Source: Verrucomicrobiaceae bacterium (GTDB taxonomy: Bacteria > Verrucomicrobiota > Verrucomicrobiia > Verrucomicrobiales > Verrucomicrobiaceae). Taken from it: a DNA stretch of 64,000 nt. The notes beneath the pieces are model-generated. The model ran no database searches. It was not told the origin of the DNA and saw only the letters and a program-made list of their open reading frames with translations. Numbering within the stretch: the first letter of the stretch is position 1; each line of letters begins with the position of its first letter. Location of the stretch: NCBI GenBank assembly GCA_016795365.1, contig JAEUHN010000032.1:1-64000 (forward strand), in the 5' to 3' direction. Positions 46,901 to 54,441 of this stretch are shown piece by piece. Made by a program: the position numbers and the translations under genes.

Positions 46901-47623
46901 CAAGTCGCAGGTCTCGCGGATGTCGCGCTCCGTTGCCATGAAGACGAGCACATCGCCCTCGTGCGTTTCGATCAACGCGTCTTCCACACTGCTCGCGGCG
47001 GCCTCGATCAGGTCGGCGTCATCATCATTGGCCACCGGCGCGTAGCGCACCTCGACCGGATAGAGACGACCCGAGACCTCGATGATCGGCGCGTTGTCGA
47101 AGTGCGCCGAGAAGGCCTGCGTGTCGATGGTCGCGGAGGTGACGAGCAGCTTCAGATCGGGGCGCTTCGGCAGGAGCGTGCGCAGGTAGCCCAGGAGGAA
47201 GTCGATGTTCAGTGACCGCTCGTGCGCTTCATCCAGGATGATCATCGAATACGCGCGCAGCATCGGATCGCTCTGAATCTCCGCGAGCAGGATGCCATCG
47301 GTCATGAACTTCACGCGCGTGTCGCGGCTCGTGTCGTCATTGAAGCGCATCTTGCACCCCACCTCGCGGCCCCACTGCACGCCGAGTTCTTCCGCGACGC
47401 GCTTTGACACACTCATCGCCGCCACACGACGCGGCTGCGTGCAGCCGATCTGCCCGCGCAAGTTTTCGCCTGCGGCTTCGAGACACATCTTGGGCAGCTG
47501 CGTCGTCTTCCCCGATCCCGTCTCGCCCGCGAGAATCACGACCTGATGATTTCGAATGGTCGCCACGATCTCCTCACGGCGGGCCGTGATAGGCAGGTCG
47601 GCGGGGTATTGAATCGGAGGCAT
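43910..47623 (-). CDS. hrpA: ATP-dependent RNA helicase HrpA (DEAH family)
   Basis: A 1237-residue protein. Walker A GETGSGKTTQLPK near residue 35, DEAH (ILDEAHERSLNIDF) near residue 130, SATID (motif III), QRAGRAGR (motif VI) near residue 330, then the helicase-associated and OB-fold domains and the long DUF3418-type C-terminus (residues about 600-1237, ending EEYRVQVFAPELGTAQSVSPKKL). Full length for HrpA. It unwinds RNA and, in E. coli, rescues stalled ribosomes and aids mRNA processing. The stop lies among the RHS remnant on the other strand. Confidence 0.95.
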   Translation of the reverse strand: MPPIQYPADLPITARREEIVATIRNHQVVILAGETGSGKTTQLPKMCLEAAGENLRGQIGCTQPRRVAAMSVSKRVAEELGVQWGREVGCKMRFNDDTSRDTRVKFMTDGILLAEIQSDPMLRAYSMIILDEAHERSLNIDFLLGYLRTLLPKRPDLKLLVTSATIDTQAFSAHFDNAPIIEVSGRLYPVEVRYAPVANDDDADLIEAAASSVEDALIETHEGDVLVFMATERDIRETCDLLEGRLGSSYEVLGLFGRMPAAEQQRIFAPGRKRRVVVATNVAETSITIPRIRYVVDTGLARISRYNPRTRTKRLPVEAVSQSSANQRAGRAGRVQDGVCIRLFTKEDFDARDKFTMPEIQRANLAEVILRMMAFKLGDIESFPFINPPAHASIRSGYQLLHELGALNETEEMTPLGRELARLPLDPTLGRMLIQAKKEKALPEMLIIAAGLSIPDPRERPEEGRERAAAAHKAFVCPDSDFLTLLRIWQASPEGGGKGSTNALRKFCKANYLSFTRMREWRDVWKQLSDTIRDEGESLPNESKASNDDAIHRSILSGQLGHIAMKQERNLYKAGGNREVTLFPGSNLYERRDKKNPAKPGQDKSKQPLWIVAGEIVHTSQLFARTVAKVDPNWIAELGAHLMQFKYSEPRYDEKSMRVLVLQRHILHGLEVKRQSIDYVKVDAVAATQLFIRGALIDNETPITHRFYQQNQKLREKIETSLTRVRSTRAWNVAEALYRFYEKRIERVSSIHDLNKLVNERVKEEPNFLCATEQDLIGDAEFAVDLHAFPDQVSFGTTVLPLSYAYDPGEESDGVTVKVPASVAEHLTSGQIQWMVPGIREELIEVLLRALPKQFRRQFMPIEQRAKEIAAEFNPGRADFLPALALHLTRRYRIEVKHSDWPPMSVPKHLQPRVEVVDSKKGSVVASRDLDEVRKAVKQAAPKSDAWEKTVQRVERYALSSWSFGDLPESLFVEDGGGVPVLGYPGLMVRENEVDLRLFKTKAEVEKHTPAAIRKLAETALSKDLAWLWKELKHLGSGASPKAAPLSGLAALSALSAAPAKAAPDQLQKDAHEHIVRFALRLNPLLPLTQKRFTEMCDKVRRELPALAHRVGDLMKQAQDWKQKLIASPKRYPGFDQDLARLMPANLIAVTPHEQLQHLPRYLRAMQVRAERASYAPDKDAAKADLIRDFDGWTQYVPVSQHETFRWMLEEYRVQVFAPELGTAQSVSPKKLEAMMV

Positions 47624-47630
47624 TGACGAA

Positions 47631-47690
47631 AGGATGAAGGCGGAAGGATGAAGGATGAAGGCGGAAGGCGGAAGGATGAAACCAGAGCGC
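47631..47690. repeat. Short GGATGAAGGCGGAA-type tandem repeats
   Basis: A run of GGATGAA and GGCGGAA units lies just upstream of hrpA. The complementary unit also occurs inside the RHS remnant at 43741-43777, near the hrpA 3' end. Such microsatellites are common in PVC genomes and readily expand and shrink. Confidence 0.75.
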
Positions 47691-47821
47691 GGTGCGATGA
47701 GCAGCGTCCGCTTCGCTTAAAGGCAGGACACCCGCCGCGACAAGGAAGTCTTTGCGTTCAGCTCCGCTCATCCGCCTTCGTCGCTGAGTGATGTCGTGGG
47801 AGGTGTCGTCCTTCGTGTCTC

Positions 47822-47905
47822 ATGTTCAATGATTTCCTGCGCCCCTGTCTTGAAGGCCACAGGCCTTCGGTCTCATAGCGAAGGGTTGCGGCGCGACGCC
47901 CCGTC
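47822..47905. repeat. Partial REP arm left of the RAYT unit
   Basis: Holds GCCCCTGTCTTGAAGGCCAC and then AGCGAAGGGTTGCGGC, the left arm and its outer flank, but the CTACCCTGG end is replaced. The intact version of the same flank and arm is at 48019-48090. Together with the microsatellite this fills the gap between hrpA and the RAYT gene. Confidence 0.7.
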
Positions 47906-48057
47906 TTCGATCCCCCACCCCGCAGGTTGATGCCTGAACTCCAGCACCGATGCGATGACTCGTCCGCCGGTTCATGTCTGAAAAGGTTTTGCCCATGGCT
48001 ATCATCTTCGATAGTTTCCGGAGCCCCTGTCTTGAAGGCCACAGGCCTTCGGTCTCA

Positions 48058-48687
48058 TAGCGAAGGGTTGCGGCGAAGCCGCTACCCTGGAATCCCAACG
48101 GGTTGTGATCCCAACTCCAAAGGAGTTGCATCAACGGCTCCATCAATCCCACACATACCTCTCGTCCCAAGCCATCCCATGCCGACGTAGCAAGGCGCGG
48201 AATTCATCCTGAAATGAGAGCCGTGCGTGGTGTTTGTCTTGGTGCTGGATGTATCGCACCACACTGGGAATGGATGACTGGCTGACGGAGAATGCACCAT
48301 ATCCCTGCTGCCAATGGAAGTCGGTGAGTGCGGGGAACCTTTCTTTCACCCAAAGACTGGAGGCGCGTTTCAATTCCTTCACCCAGTCCGCAACACAAAC
48401 CGTGCGTGCCATTCGGCCCAGTAGATGAATGTGATCGACATGGCCGCCTACGATGAGGGTGGGACAGTCCAGTCGGGCGCTCACGCCGCCCAGGTAATGA
48501 AAGACTTCGTTCCTCACCGTGATGTCCTGGAACCAAGCCGTCCGGTCCTTGGTAGAGAACACCAGATGTGTCACCAGGTTGGCGAGAGATTGTGGCATGG
48601 GGCGAAGCGTTGACGGAACTCCTTCGGAGTTCAAGATCGTTGTCAACGGTGTGAACCAGGGTAGGCGCTGCGCGCCAACCCTTCGCT
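48058..48687. mobile_element. RAYT unit: REP arms and hairpins enclosing a Y1 transposase gene
   Basis: Left arm 48058-48090 (GCGAAGGGTTGCGGC...GCTACCCTGG) and right arm 48656-48687 (CCAGGGTAGGCGC...ACCCTTCGCT) are inverted copies. Just inside are hairpins AACTCCAAAGGAGTT (48113-48127) and AACTCCTTCGGAGTT (48617-48631). Between them lies the transposase gene. The arrangement is that of a REP-associated tyrosine transposase with its own REP substrates. The tandem neighbour at 49056-49226 has the same ends but no gene. Confidence 0.85.
48143..48598 (-). CDS. REP-associated tyrosine transposase (RAYT, IS200-like Y1 HUH family)
   Basis: A 151-residue protein from the ATG at 48598; earlier in-frame codons only translate the REP hairpin. 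The HUH motif HIH lies in GGHVDHIHLLGRM near residue 60. The catalytic Tyr is in VVRYIQHQDKHHARLSF near residue 117, with the Q-x-x-HH context that marks RAYTs, and the tail ends FRALLRRHGMAWDERYVWD. RAYTs nick REP DNA and are thought to spread REP elements without being ordinary insertion sequences. It sits exactly between two inverted REP arms. Confidence 0.9.
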   Translation of the reverse strand: MPQSLANLVTHLVFSTKDRTAWFQDITVRNEVFHYLGGVSARLDCPTLIVGGHVDHIHLLGRMARTVCVADWVKELKRASSLWVKERFPALTDFHWQQGYGAFSVSQSSIPSVVRYIQHQDKHHARLSFQDEFRALLRRHGMAWDERYVWD

Positions 48688-49055
48688 ATGAGATGGAAGC
48701 CCTTCGGGCTAGCCACCCGGCTGGATGGCACGCCGTCGGGTGTGAATCAAAAATCAACGAGGCGTCCGATGAGTCACCTGTTCGAGCAACCGCAGCTCTC
48801 AATACCGCATGGACTGTTCCTGCTCGCCTAAATGCACCGTGAGGCCTCCCGACCTGTTCCCCACCGCTCCAACCCGACAGGTTGAACCGCTCCCGAGTCT
48901 CTCGACCGACTCAACCGGACAGATCGAAGCCTGAACTCCAGCACCGATGCGATGACTCAGCCGCCGGTTCGTGTCTGAGGAGGTTTTGCCACTGGCTCTC
49001 ATGCTTGATGATTTCCTGCGCCCCTGTCTTGAAGGCCACAGGCCTTCGGTCTCAT

Positions 49056-49226
49056 AGCGAAGGGTTGCGGCGAAGCCGCTACCCTGGATATCGCATGCAA
49101 AGACGAACCACGAACACCAACGGTGTTCCGTCCCCAACCGCGCCTGTCGTGACGCAACTCCTTCGGAGTTGGTGAATCCATCCATCGGTCGTTACCAGGG
49201 TAGGCGCTACGCGCCAACCCTTCGCT
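49056..49226. repeat. REP/BIME element D (RAYT unit without the gene)
   Basis: Arms 49056-49087 and 49195-49226 enclose hairpins AACACCAACGGTGTT (49113-49127) and AACTCCTTCGGAGTT (49156-49170). Outer flanks also match the RAYT unit: left 48929 onward resembles 47932 onward, and right 49226-49445 resembles 48687-48905. So a segment of about 0.5-1 kb is present twice in tandem, once with and once without the transposase. Confidence 0.85.
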
Positions 49227-49446
49227 ATGAGACGGAAGCCCTTCGGGCTACTCACCTAGCCGGATGTCGCGACGTAGGGTGTGAATCACATATCAACGAG
49301 GCCTCCGATGAGTCACCTGTCCGGGCAACCGCAGCCCTGAACACCGCATGGACTGTTCCTGCTCGCCTAAATGCACCGTGAGTCGTCCCGATCTCTCCCC
49401 ACCGCTCCAACCCGACAGGTTGAACCGTTCCCGAGTCTCTCGACCG

Positions 49447-49890
49447 CTTTTCGGACGACCCGAAACTCATCCTGGAGATTCCGAACCCATTTTCCGACGA
49501 CCCGAAACTCGTCCTGGAGACTCCGAACCCGTTTCCCGGCGACCCGAAACTCATCCTGGAGATTCCGAACCCATTTTCCGACGACCCGAAACTCGTCCTG
49601 GAGACTCCCAACCCGTTTTCCGGCGACCCGAAACTCGTCCTGGAGACTCCCAACCCGTTTTCCGGCGACCCGAAACTTGTCCTGGAGACTCCGAACCCAT
49701 TTTCCGACGACCCGAAACTCGTCCTAGAGACTCCGAACCCATTTTCCGGCGACCCGAAACTCGTCCCGGAGACTCCGAATCCGTTTTCCGGTGACCCAAA
49801 AGTCGTCCTAGAGACTCCGAACACGTTTTCCGACGACCCGAAACTCGTCCTAGAGACTCCGAACCCGTTTTCCGGCGAGCCGAAATGATG
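49447..49890. repeat. 42-bp tandem repeat array, about ten copies
   Basis: The marker CCCGAAACTC begins at 49459 and recurs, with small changes, every 42 bases to 49879. Each unit reads like CCCGAAACTCGTCCTGGAGA followed by CTCCGAACCCGTTTTCCGGCGA. Because 42 is a multiple of 3, both strands stay open (a PETRPGDSEP-type repeat on plus, a SRTSFGSPENGFGV-type repeat on minus), but neither frame has a start region or upstream signals. I regard it as a non-coding minisatellite, or at most a decayed repeat protein. Confidence 0.85.
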
Positions 49891-50127
49891 TCAAGGCCGC
49901 GGACCCCATGAACGCTTTTCCAGCCCTGCCACCCCGGACCACGCCACCACCGCTTGACTTCCCGTTCCCCTTTCCCTTAGATCGAGCATCTCCAAAAAGT
50001 CGGCCTCCCAACGATGAGATCCTCCGTTTCCGCCTGCCTCACCCCGATTCATCCACCCAAAACGGTGGGCGAATCTGATTCGCCCACAATGAAGTGTGGC
50101 TAAACAACGTTGGGGCAAGCATTCGCA

Positions 50128-51084
50128 ATGGCCACTCTCGACATCCCCAAATTGTTCCGGGACTCAGCTCAAGGCCTCAGGGACGCCCGTGAACGGTGTA
50201 TTCAGGTTCACGGAACAGATATTCGTGCAGCCGGAAACGAAGTTGAGATTGCCGTCCGACAGTTCTTTGAACGGATACTTCCAGAACGCTTCTGCGTAAC
50301 GCATGGGCACCTAATCGACCGGAACGGGACCGTAAGCCCGCAGCTCGACTTGATCATTTCAGACAACACGGGCCTCCCGTCGCTTTTGACCACCGCAGAT
50401 GGAACCCGTTACATCCCAGTCGAATCTGTGTTCGCCATTGCCGAAGTAAAGTCCACCTTCTATCGAGCGAACCAGCCCATAAGTAGCTTCTCAAGAACTC
50501 TCAGAACGATCCGAGAGAATATGGTGCGTCCGCTGGAGAAGAACACCGCCTTCGATGGGCTTCAAGATTCGACGCTTATGCGTGATTTACTGCACGGGAG
50601 CCCGCATCGCTACCTCAACCCTCTCTTCTCGTTTATGATCTTCGTAGATCATGGCGACGTCTCTGAGCAGGCTCTAGACTCTGAGTTGGTAAACAACTGC
50701 GATGAAGATTTACCCGGCATGATATTGCTCCTGAACCAAGCAGTGGTTTTCTATGCTCGAAAGGGGGAACCATCCCTCTCTTTCGAGAAGTATCCATCCC
50801 TGGTGCATAGCGACGAGCACGCTTGGCATGTGTCACCTCTCGCGGGTGATTCGGAGACTGGGTCACTCGAAGGGAATCACTTGGGGGTTCTTTACTATGC
50901 CCTTGTCGCCCATCTTAACCAATCACTTTTGAAGCCCCCTGATCTGCGCTCTTATTTTGCCAGTATGCTTGTTGGGCAGAGATCGACCACCCGAGAGATT
51001 CAAAAGCCCCAGCAAGGCGTCGCACCACAACCCGCAGCCCTTTCCGAGACGAATTTCCCGGGATCACCACCACCCTCAACCTGA
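50128..51084 (+). CDS. DUF6602 protein with PD-(D/E)xK nuclease-like core
   Basis: From the ATG at 50128 the protein has 318 residues; a TTG at 50110 would add six. The core is DUF6602: NEVEIAVRQFFERILPERF, VTHGHLIDRNGTVSPQLDLII and YIPVESVFAIAEVKSTF. The Asp of QLDLII and the AEVK strand give a D...ExK nuclease-type active site. Such proteins occur in accessory and defence contexts; the target is unknown. The C-terminus has a low-complexity tail (QPQQGVAPQPAALSE). Confidence 0.75.
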   Translation: MATLDIPKLFRDSAQGLRDARERCIQVHGTDIRAAGNEVEIAVRQFFERILPERFCVTHGHLIDRNGTVSPQLDLIISDNTGLPSLLTTADGTRYIPVESVFAIAEVKSTFYRANQPISSFSRTLRTIRENMVRPLEKNTAFDGLQDSTLMRDLLHGSPHRYLNPLFSFMIFVDHGDVSEQALDSELVNNCDEDLPGMILLLNQAVVFYARKGEPSLSFEKYPSLVHSDEHAWHVSPLAGDSETGSLEGNHLGVLYYALVAHLNQSLLKPPDLRSYFASMLVGQRSTTREIQKPQQGVAPQPAALSETNFPGSPPPST

Positions 51085-51153
51085 GTCGCAGCCGCGCTCC
51101 CGGCGGTGGGCGTGTGGACTTCAACGTCCGACCAACCCAACTAGTCATTCGTA

Positions 51154-51753
51154 ATGCCTGACGACGAAGATGATTTCGATTTTGACGATGTGGACGACGA
51201 CTTCGAGTTGCCGACGACGGATTCGCCATCCGGCTTGCACCCTCTCAATACCTACGGCCATGCACTTCTGGCTCGTATTTTGCCGACCACTACCGAGTCT
51301 GTCCACGACTGGGCGTCCCGACTGAGGGAGAACGTTCCCCAAGTTCGTTTTGGCCAAGTCCTGACATCGCAGCTTCGTCATGAGATCGAAGCGAAACTTG
51401 GACAGACCATTCCAGAACCTCTTGACGCCATCTGGGCAGCAGCACCCGGCATATTCCTCGACTACGACTCATTTCTTTGGTCGCCAGAAAGCTTCCTGAA
51501 GGAGAACTCTCTCTATGAGGATCACATGCCTGAAATTTTTGGCACGATGGTCTTTTTCGGCGGCTTTGATGGTTTCAATGGGGCTGTTTCTTTGGATGGC
51601 ATTGATCCAACCGCCTATTACTGGAGTCATGAGGAGGGCTTCACCGGTCAGAAGTGCCCAGATATAGCGAGCTACGTAGCTGAGCACATCGCCTGGTATG
51701 CGACTACTTTTCAGCCGTTCTGCTTTGAGCACGGCTACGTTCCCGAACCATGA
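51154..51753 (+). CDS. SMI1/KNR4 (SUKH)-like protein
   Basis: A 199-residue protein with a very acidic N-terminus (PDDEDDFDFDDVDDDFELP). The rest resembles the SUKH superfamily: IPEPLDAIWAAAPGIFLDYDSFLW, FGTMVFFGGFDGFNGAVSLDGIDP and CPDIASYVAEHIAWYATTF. SUKH proteins mostly act as immunity proteins against secreted polymorphic nuclease toxins. No toxin gene lies next to it, so it would be an orphan immunity gene; the family call is by pattern only. It follows the DUF6602 gene by 69 bases. Confidence 0.55.
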   Translation: MPDDEDDFDFDDVDDDFELPTTDSPSGLHPLNTYGHALLARILPTTTESVHDWASRLRENVPQVRFGQVLTSQLRHEIEAKLGQTIPEPLDAIWAAAPGIFLDYDSFLWSPESFLKENSLYEDHMPEIFGTMVFFGGFDGFNGAVSLDGIDPTAYYWSHEEGFTGQKCPDIASYVAEHIAWYATTFQPFCFEHGYVPEP

Positions 51754-51879
51754 GCAGCAATCGTCCGCAACCAAGGGCGAACCAAACGGATGCAAGCAAC
51801 GGTTCGAAGGCTAGACGCCTTGGCTGACCGGACGGAGAGAAGTTGCTTCCAGGGGACGCCTGTCCGATCAATCCCGACC

Positions 51880-52320
51880 ATGTCGTGCCCCATCGAAAAC
51901 ATCACCGTGCGCGAGCTGGCGACGGACGAGTTGCCGCTGATCCTGCCTTTGATCGAGAAGCACAACGCGAAGATTGCGCCGGAGGAGTTGCGGCGTCGGC
52001 TCGGGGCGATGATTCCGCATGGCTATCATTGCATCGCGGCGTTCATGGAGGGCCGCGTCGTGGGTGTGGCGGGCTATTGGTTGGGCGCGCGGTTCTGGTG
52101 CGGGGAATACATGGACGTGGACAACGTGGTGGTGGACGAGACGCTGCGTTCCCGCGGCATCGGCGATCAGCTCATGACGTGGCTGGAGGCCAAGGCGAAG
52201 GACCTGGGCTGCCAGTGTGTGGTGCTCGATAGCTACGTGACCCTGGACCGTGCGCACCGGTTCTACTTCCGGCGCGGCTACCACATCCCCGGCTTCCACT
52301 TTTACAAGGCGGTCGAGTAG
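51880..52320 (+). CDS. GNAT-family N-acetyltransferase
   Basis: A 146-residue protein from the ATG at 51880; the 30 codons before it have no family character. The GNAT core is plain: VGVAGYWLGARFWCGEYMDVDNVVVDE, then the acetyl-CoA loop LRSRGIGDQLMTWLEAKA, then VVLDSYVTLDRAHRFYFRRGY. The acceptor substrate is unknown. Confidence 0.85.
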   Translation: MSCPIENITVRELATDELPLILPLIEKHNAKIAPEELRRRLGAMIPHGYHCIAAFMEGRVVGVAGYWLGARFWCGEYMDVDNVVVDETLRSRGIGDQLMTWLEAKAKDLGCQCVVLDSYVTLDRAHRFYFRRGYHIPGFHFYKAVE

Positions 52321-52422
52321 TGTCGCGCGGGTCGCTACAACGCGAAGTGGAACGTTGAGTGAGTTGTTACAGGCATTTCACTGTCAGAACCCGGGATTCG
52401 AGACCAACGTGCTCACAGCCCT

Positions 52423-54354
52423 ATGAAAACACGTTCCTCCATCGCCGTGATCCGGTGTCTGACGCTGCTCACAGCGTTCCTGGGAGCGAGCCTGTTCGCA
52501 GCCTCGCAGCCGATAGTGGTTCGCCTGAACGAACCCGTGGAGCTTCAACTGCCCGACACGGAGCCGCTGGACCTCAACACGGAATCGTTTCAATGGCTGA
52601 AGAACGGACGCGCGATCCCTGGAGCCACCTGGATCAGCTACACCCTCCCCGCGGAGGCGATGACTGAGTCCGGCAGCTATCAACTGGCGATCACCGGGCC
52701 CATGGGGCGACGCCTCGTGAGCGTGGCAACGGTGGCGATGCTGCATCCGATCGTGGTGAGTGCTGGCAACTTCGCCGCCCCTGGCAAACCTTTCTCCCTC
52801 AAGGCGCAAGCCGCAGGGGCCGGGCTGACTTATCGGTGGTTCGCTGACCAGGTGGAATTGCCCGGCAAGAAGACGGCCTCGATCTCAGTCATTCCGCCCT
52901 CGCTCGGCACGCACATCTATCGCTGCGAGGTCACGCTCGGCAATGCCACCGCTGTGACCGAATGGCTGACCATCGACGTCATTGACGCGACTCCCTTGAT
53001 TCAAAATGTCCCGGAACCTCTCGATCTGATGATGGGCATCCCTTTCTATCACCTGCTGGGATCGAGCCCTGAGGGAACGTATTTTATTAGCGGGGTGCCA
53101 GGACTGAAGGTGGACCCGGCTTCAGGTGAGATCACGGGGTTCCCCACCAGAACGGGGCGCTTCCTGCTGCGGATGTGGGCACGGAACGTGGTGGGCGATG
53201 GACCTGCCGAAGAGGTGCCGGTTTTTGTTCGCGCCGTGCCTAACGACCTGACTGGCACTTACATCGGCACCATTCCGCGCTACTCGGTCTTCAATGATGA
53301 TCTGGGTGGCTCCTACGAGATCACTGTCACACGAGCCGCCACGTATTCGGGCAAGGTGGTGCTGGGCACGCGCACCTTCCGCATGGCGGGCCGGTTTGAC
53401 ATCGGGTTTCAAACCACGCTCGTGGCCAACGCGGTGCCTCTGAAGGACTCGAGCGGATTCGAGGTGACTGCCGATATTACCCTTGGAAAAGCCGAGAGCG
53501 ACTATGATCCCTACTCGATCGTGCTGCTCAATGGCGAACAGGGCAGTCTGTGGGCGTCGGCCGGATACAAGGCCATTCGCCCCCAGAGCACGCTCGTCGG
53601 ACGATACAACTCGGCGATCGGCATTTGGAACCCCAGCGACCAGTCTGACACCACGCCGAACGGATTTGGGTTCGCCACCTTCGTGCTCACTGCCACGGGA
53701 CAAGTCACCGGCGCTGGACGATGGAGCGATGGCACGCCCTTTACTTGCGCCACGATTTTTCAGGGATCGTTCGGACCGGTGTTCAAGGCGACGCATCAGA
53801 ACACAGGCTCCATCCTGGGACTCGTGGGTTTTGATACGACCGAGGATGGTCCTCCGACCTGCAGCGCCATCGTTGACAGCCTCAAGCAAGCCAACGCCGA
53901 AGCCACCAGCTACCCCGATGGCTGGCCGGTGATCGACTTCCTCATCACCGGGGAGAAGTATGTTCCGCCTGGGCCCGGCCAGCGTGTGCTGGGTCTGCCC
54001 GCAGGATCGCCGAATGCGGCGTTCCGGTTCGTGGGCGGGGACTTGCAGGAGAAGGATGAGCTGGCCGTCCCGCTGACCATCACGCCGACCAACTACCGAC
54101 TCGCTCCGACAGATCCGCCAGGCCTGACGCGCGGCTTTTGGATGTCCCTGAACAAGAACACCGGGCAAGTCTCGGGCGGCTTCAGCTCCTATGAGCTGGT
54201 CAATGTGCTGAGCGTGCCACTTCCGCCAGCACCGAAGATCACATTCAGCGGCCTCCTGCTGCCGAGGCAAGGCACGGGCCCCGGATACTTCACGGTGTCA
54301 CGCCCAGGACAGCCTTCGTTCAAGACGGGGCAGATGCGGCTGTCGCAATTCTGA
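52423..54354 (+). CDS. Large secreted protein with Ig-like domains
   Basis: A 643-residue protein with a signal peptide (cleavage after LFAAS, about residue 28). Two Ig-like domains cover residues about 28-190 (FQWLKNGRAIPGATWISYTL, SGSYQLAITG; LTYRWFADQVELPGKKTASISV, THIYRCEVTLG), followed by a putative Ig/cadherin-like segment (LIQNVPEPLDLMMGIPF, GLKVDPASGEITGFPTRTG), a pattern found in many PVC surface proteins. From about residue 275 a repeated beta-rich domain (GTYIGTIPR, GSYEITVTRAATYSGKVVLG) closes the protein. Probably a surface or biofilm adhesin; ligand unknown. Sits alone, 102 bases after the GNAT gene. Confidence 0.8.
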   Translation: MKTRSSIAVIRCLTLLTAFLGASLFAASQPIVVRLNEPVELQLPDTEPLDLNTESFQWLKNGRAIPGATWISYTLPAEAMTESGSYQLAITGPMGRRLVSVATVAMLHPIVVSAGNFAAPGKPFSLKAQAAGAGLTYRWFADQVELPGKKTASISVIPPSLGTHIYRCEVTLGNATAVTEWLTIDVIDATPLIQNVPEPLDLMMGIPFYHLLGSSPEGTYFISGVPGLKVDPASGEITGFPTRTGRFLLRMWARNVVGDGPAEEVPVFVRAVPNDLTGTYIGTIPRYSVFNDDLGGSYEITVTRAATYSGKVVLGTRTFRMAGRFDIGFQTTLVANAVPLKDSSGFEVTADITLGKAESDYDPYSIVLLNGEQGSLWASAGYKAIRPQSTLVGRYNSAIGIWNPSDQSDTTPNGFGFATFVLTATGQVTGAGRWSDGTPFTCATIFQGSFGPVFKATHQNTGSILGLVGFDTTEDGPPTCSAIVDSLKQANAEATSYPDGWPVIDFLITGEKYVPPGPGQRVLGLPAGSPNAAFRFVGGDLQEKDELAVPLTITPTNYRLAPTDPPGLTRGFWMSLNKNTGQVSGGFSSYELVNVLSVPLPPAPKITFSGLLLPRQGTGPGYFTVSRPGQPSFKTGQMRLSQF

Positions 54355-54441
54355 TCGCTGGGTGCCTTGGCTGCTGACAGTCCATGAGGGTCCAGGCTTG
54401 CAGTGGAGCCCGTCCTCGCGCACACACTGCCTCTCTATTTC

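Noticed and set aside
45509-47215. A 568-codon plus-strand open frame opposite hrpA
   Set aside because: It is the antisense shadow of the helicase in GC-rich DNA; its peptide is rich in Arg, His, Ala and Glu and has no domain.
49252-49824. Repeat-protein genes on either strand of the 42-bp array
   Set aside because: No proper start or leader, and the frames only stay open because the unit length is a multiple of 3.
49447-49890. A CRISPR array
   Set aside because: Units follow one another without unique spacers, and there are no cas genes.
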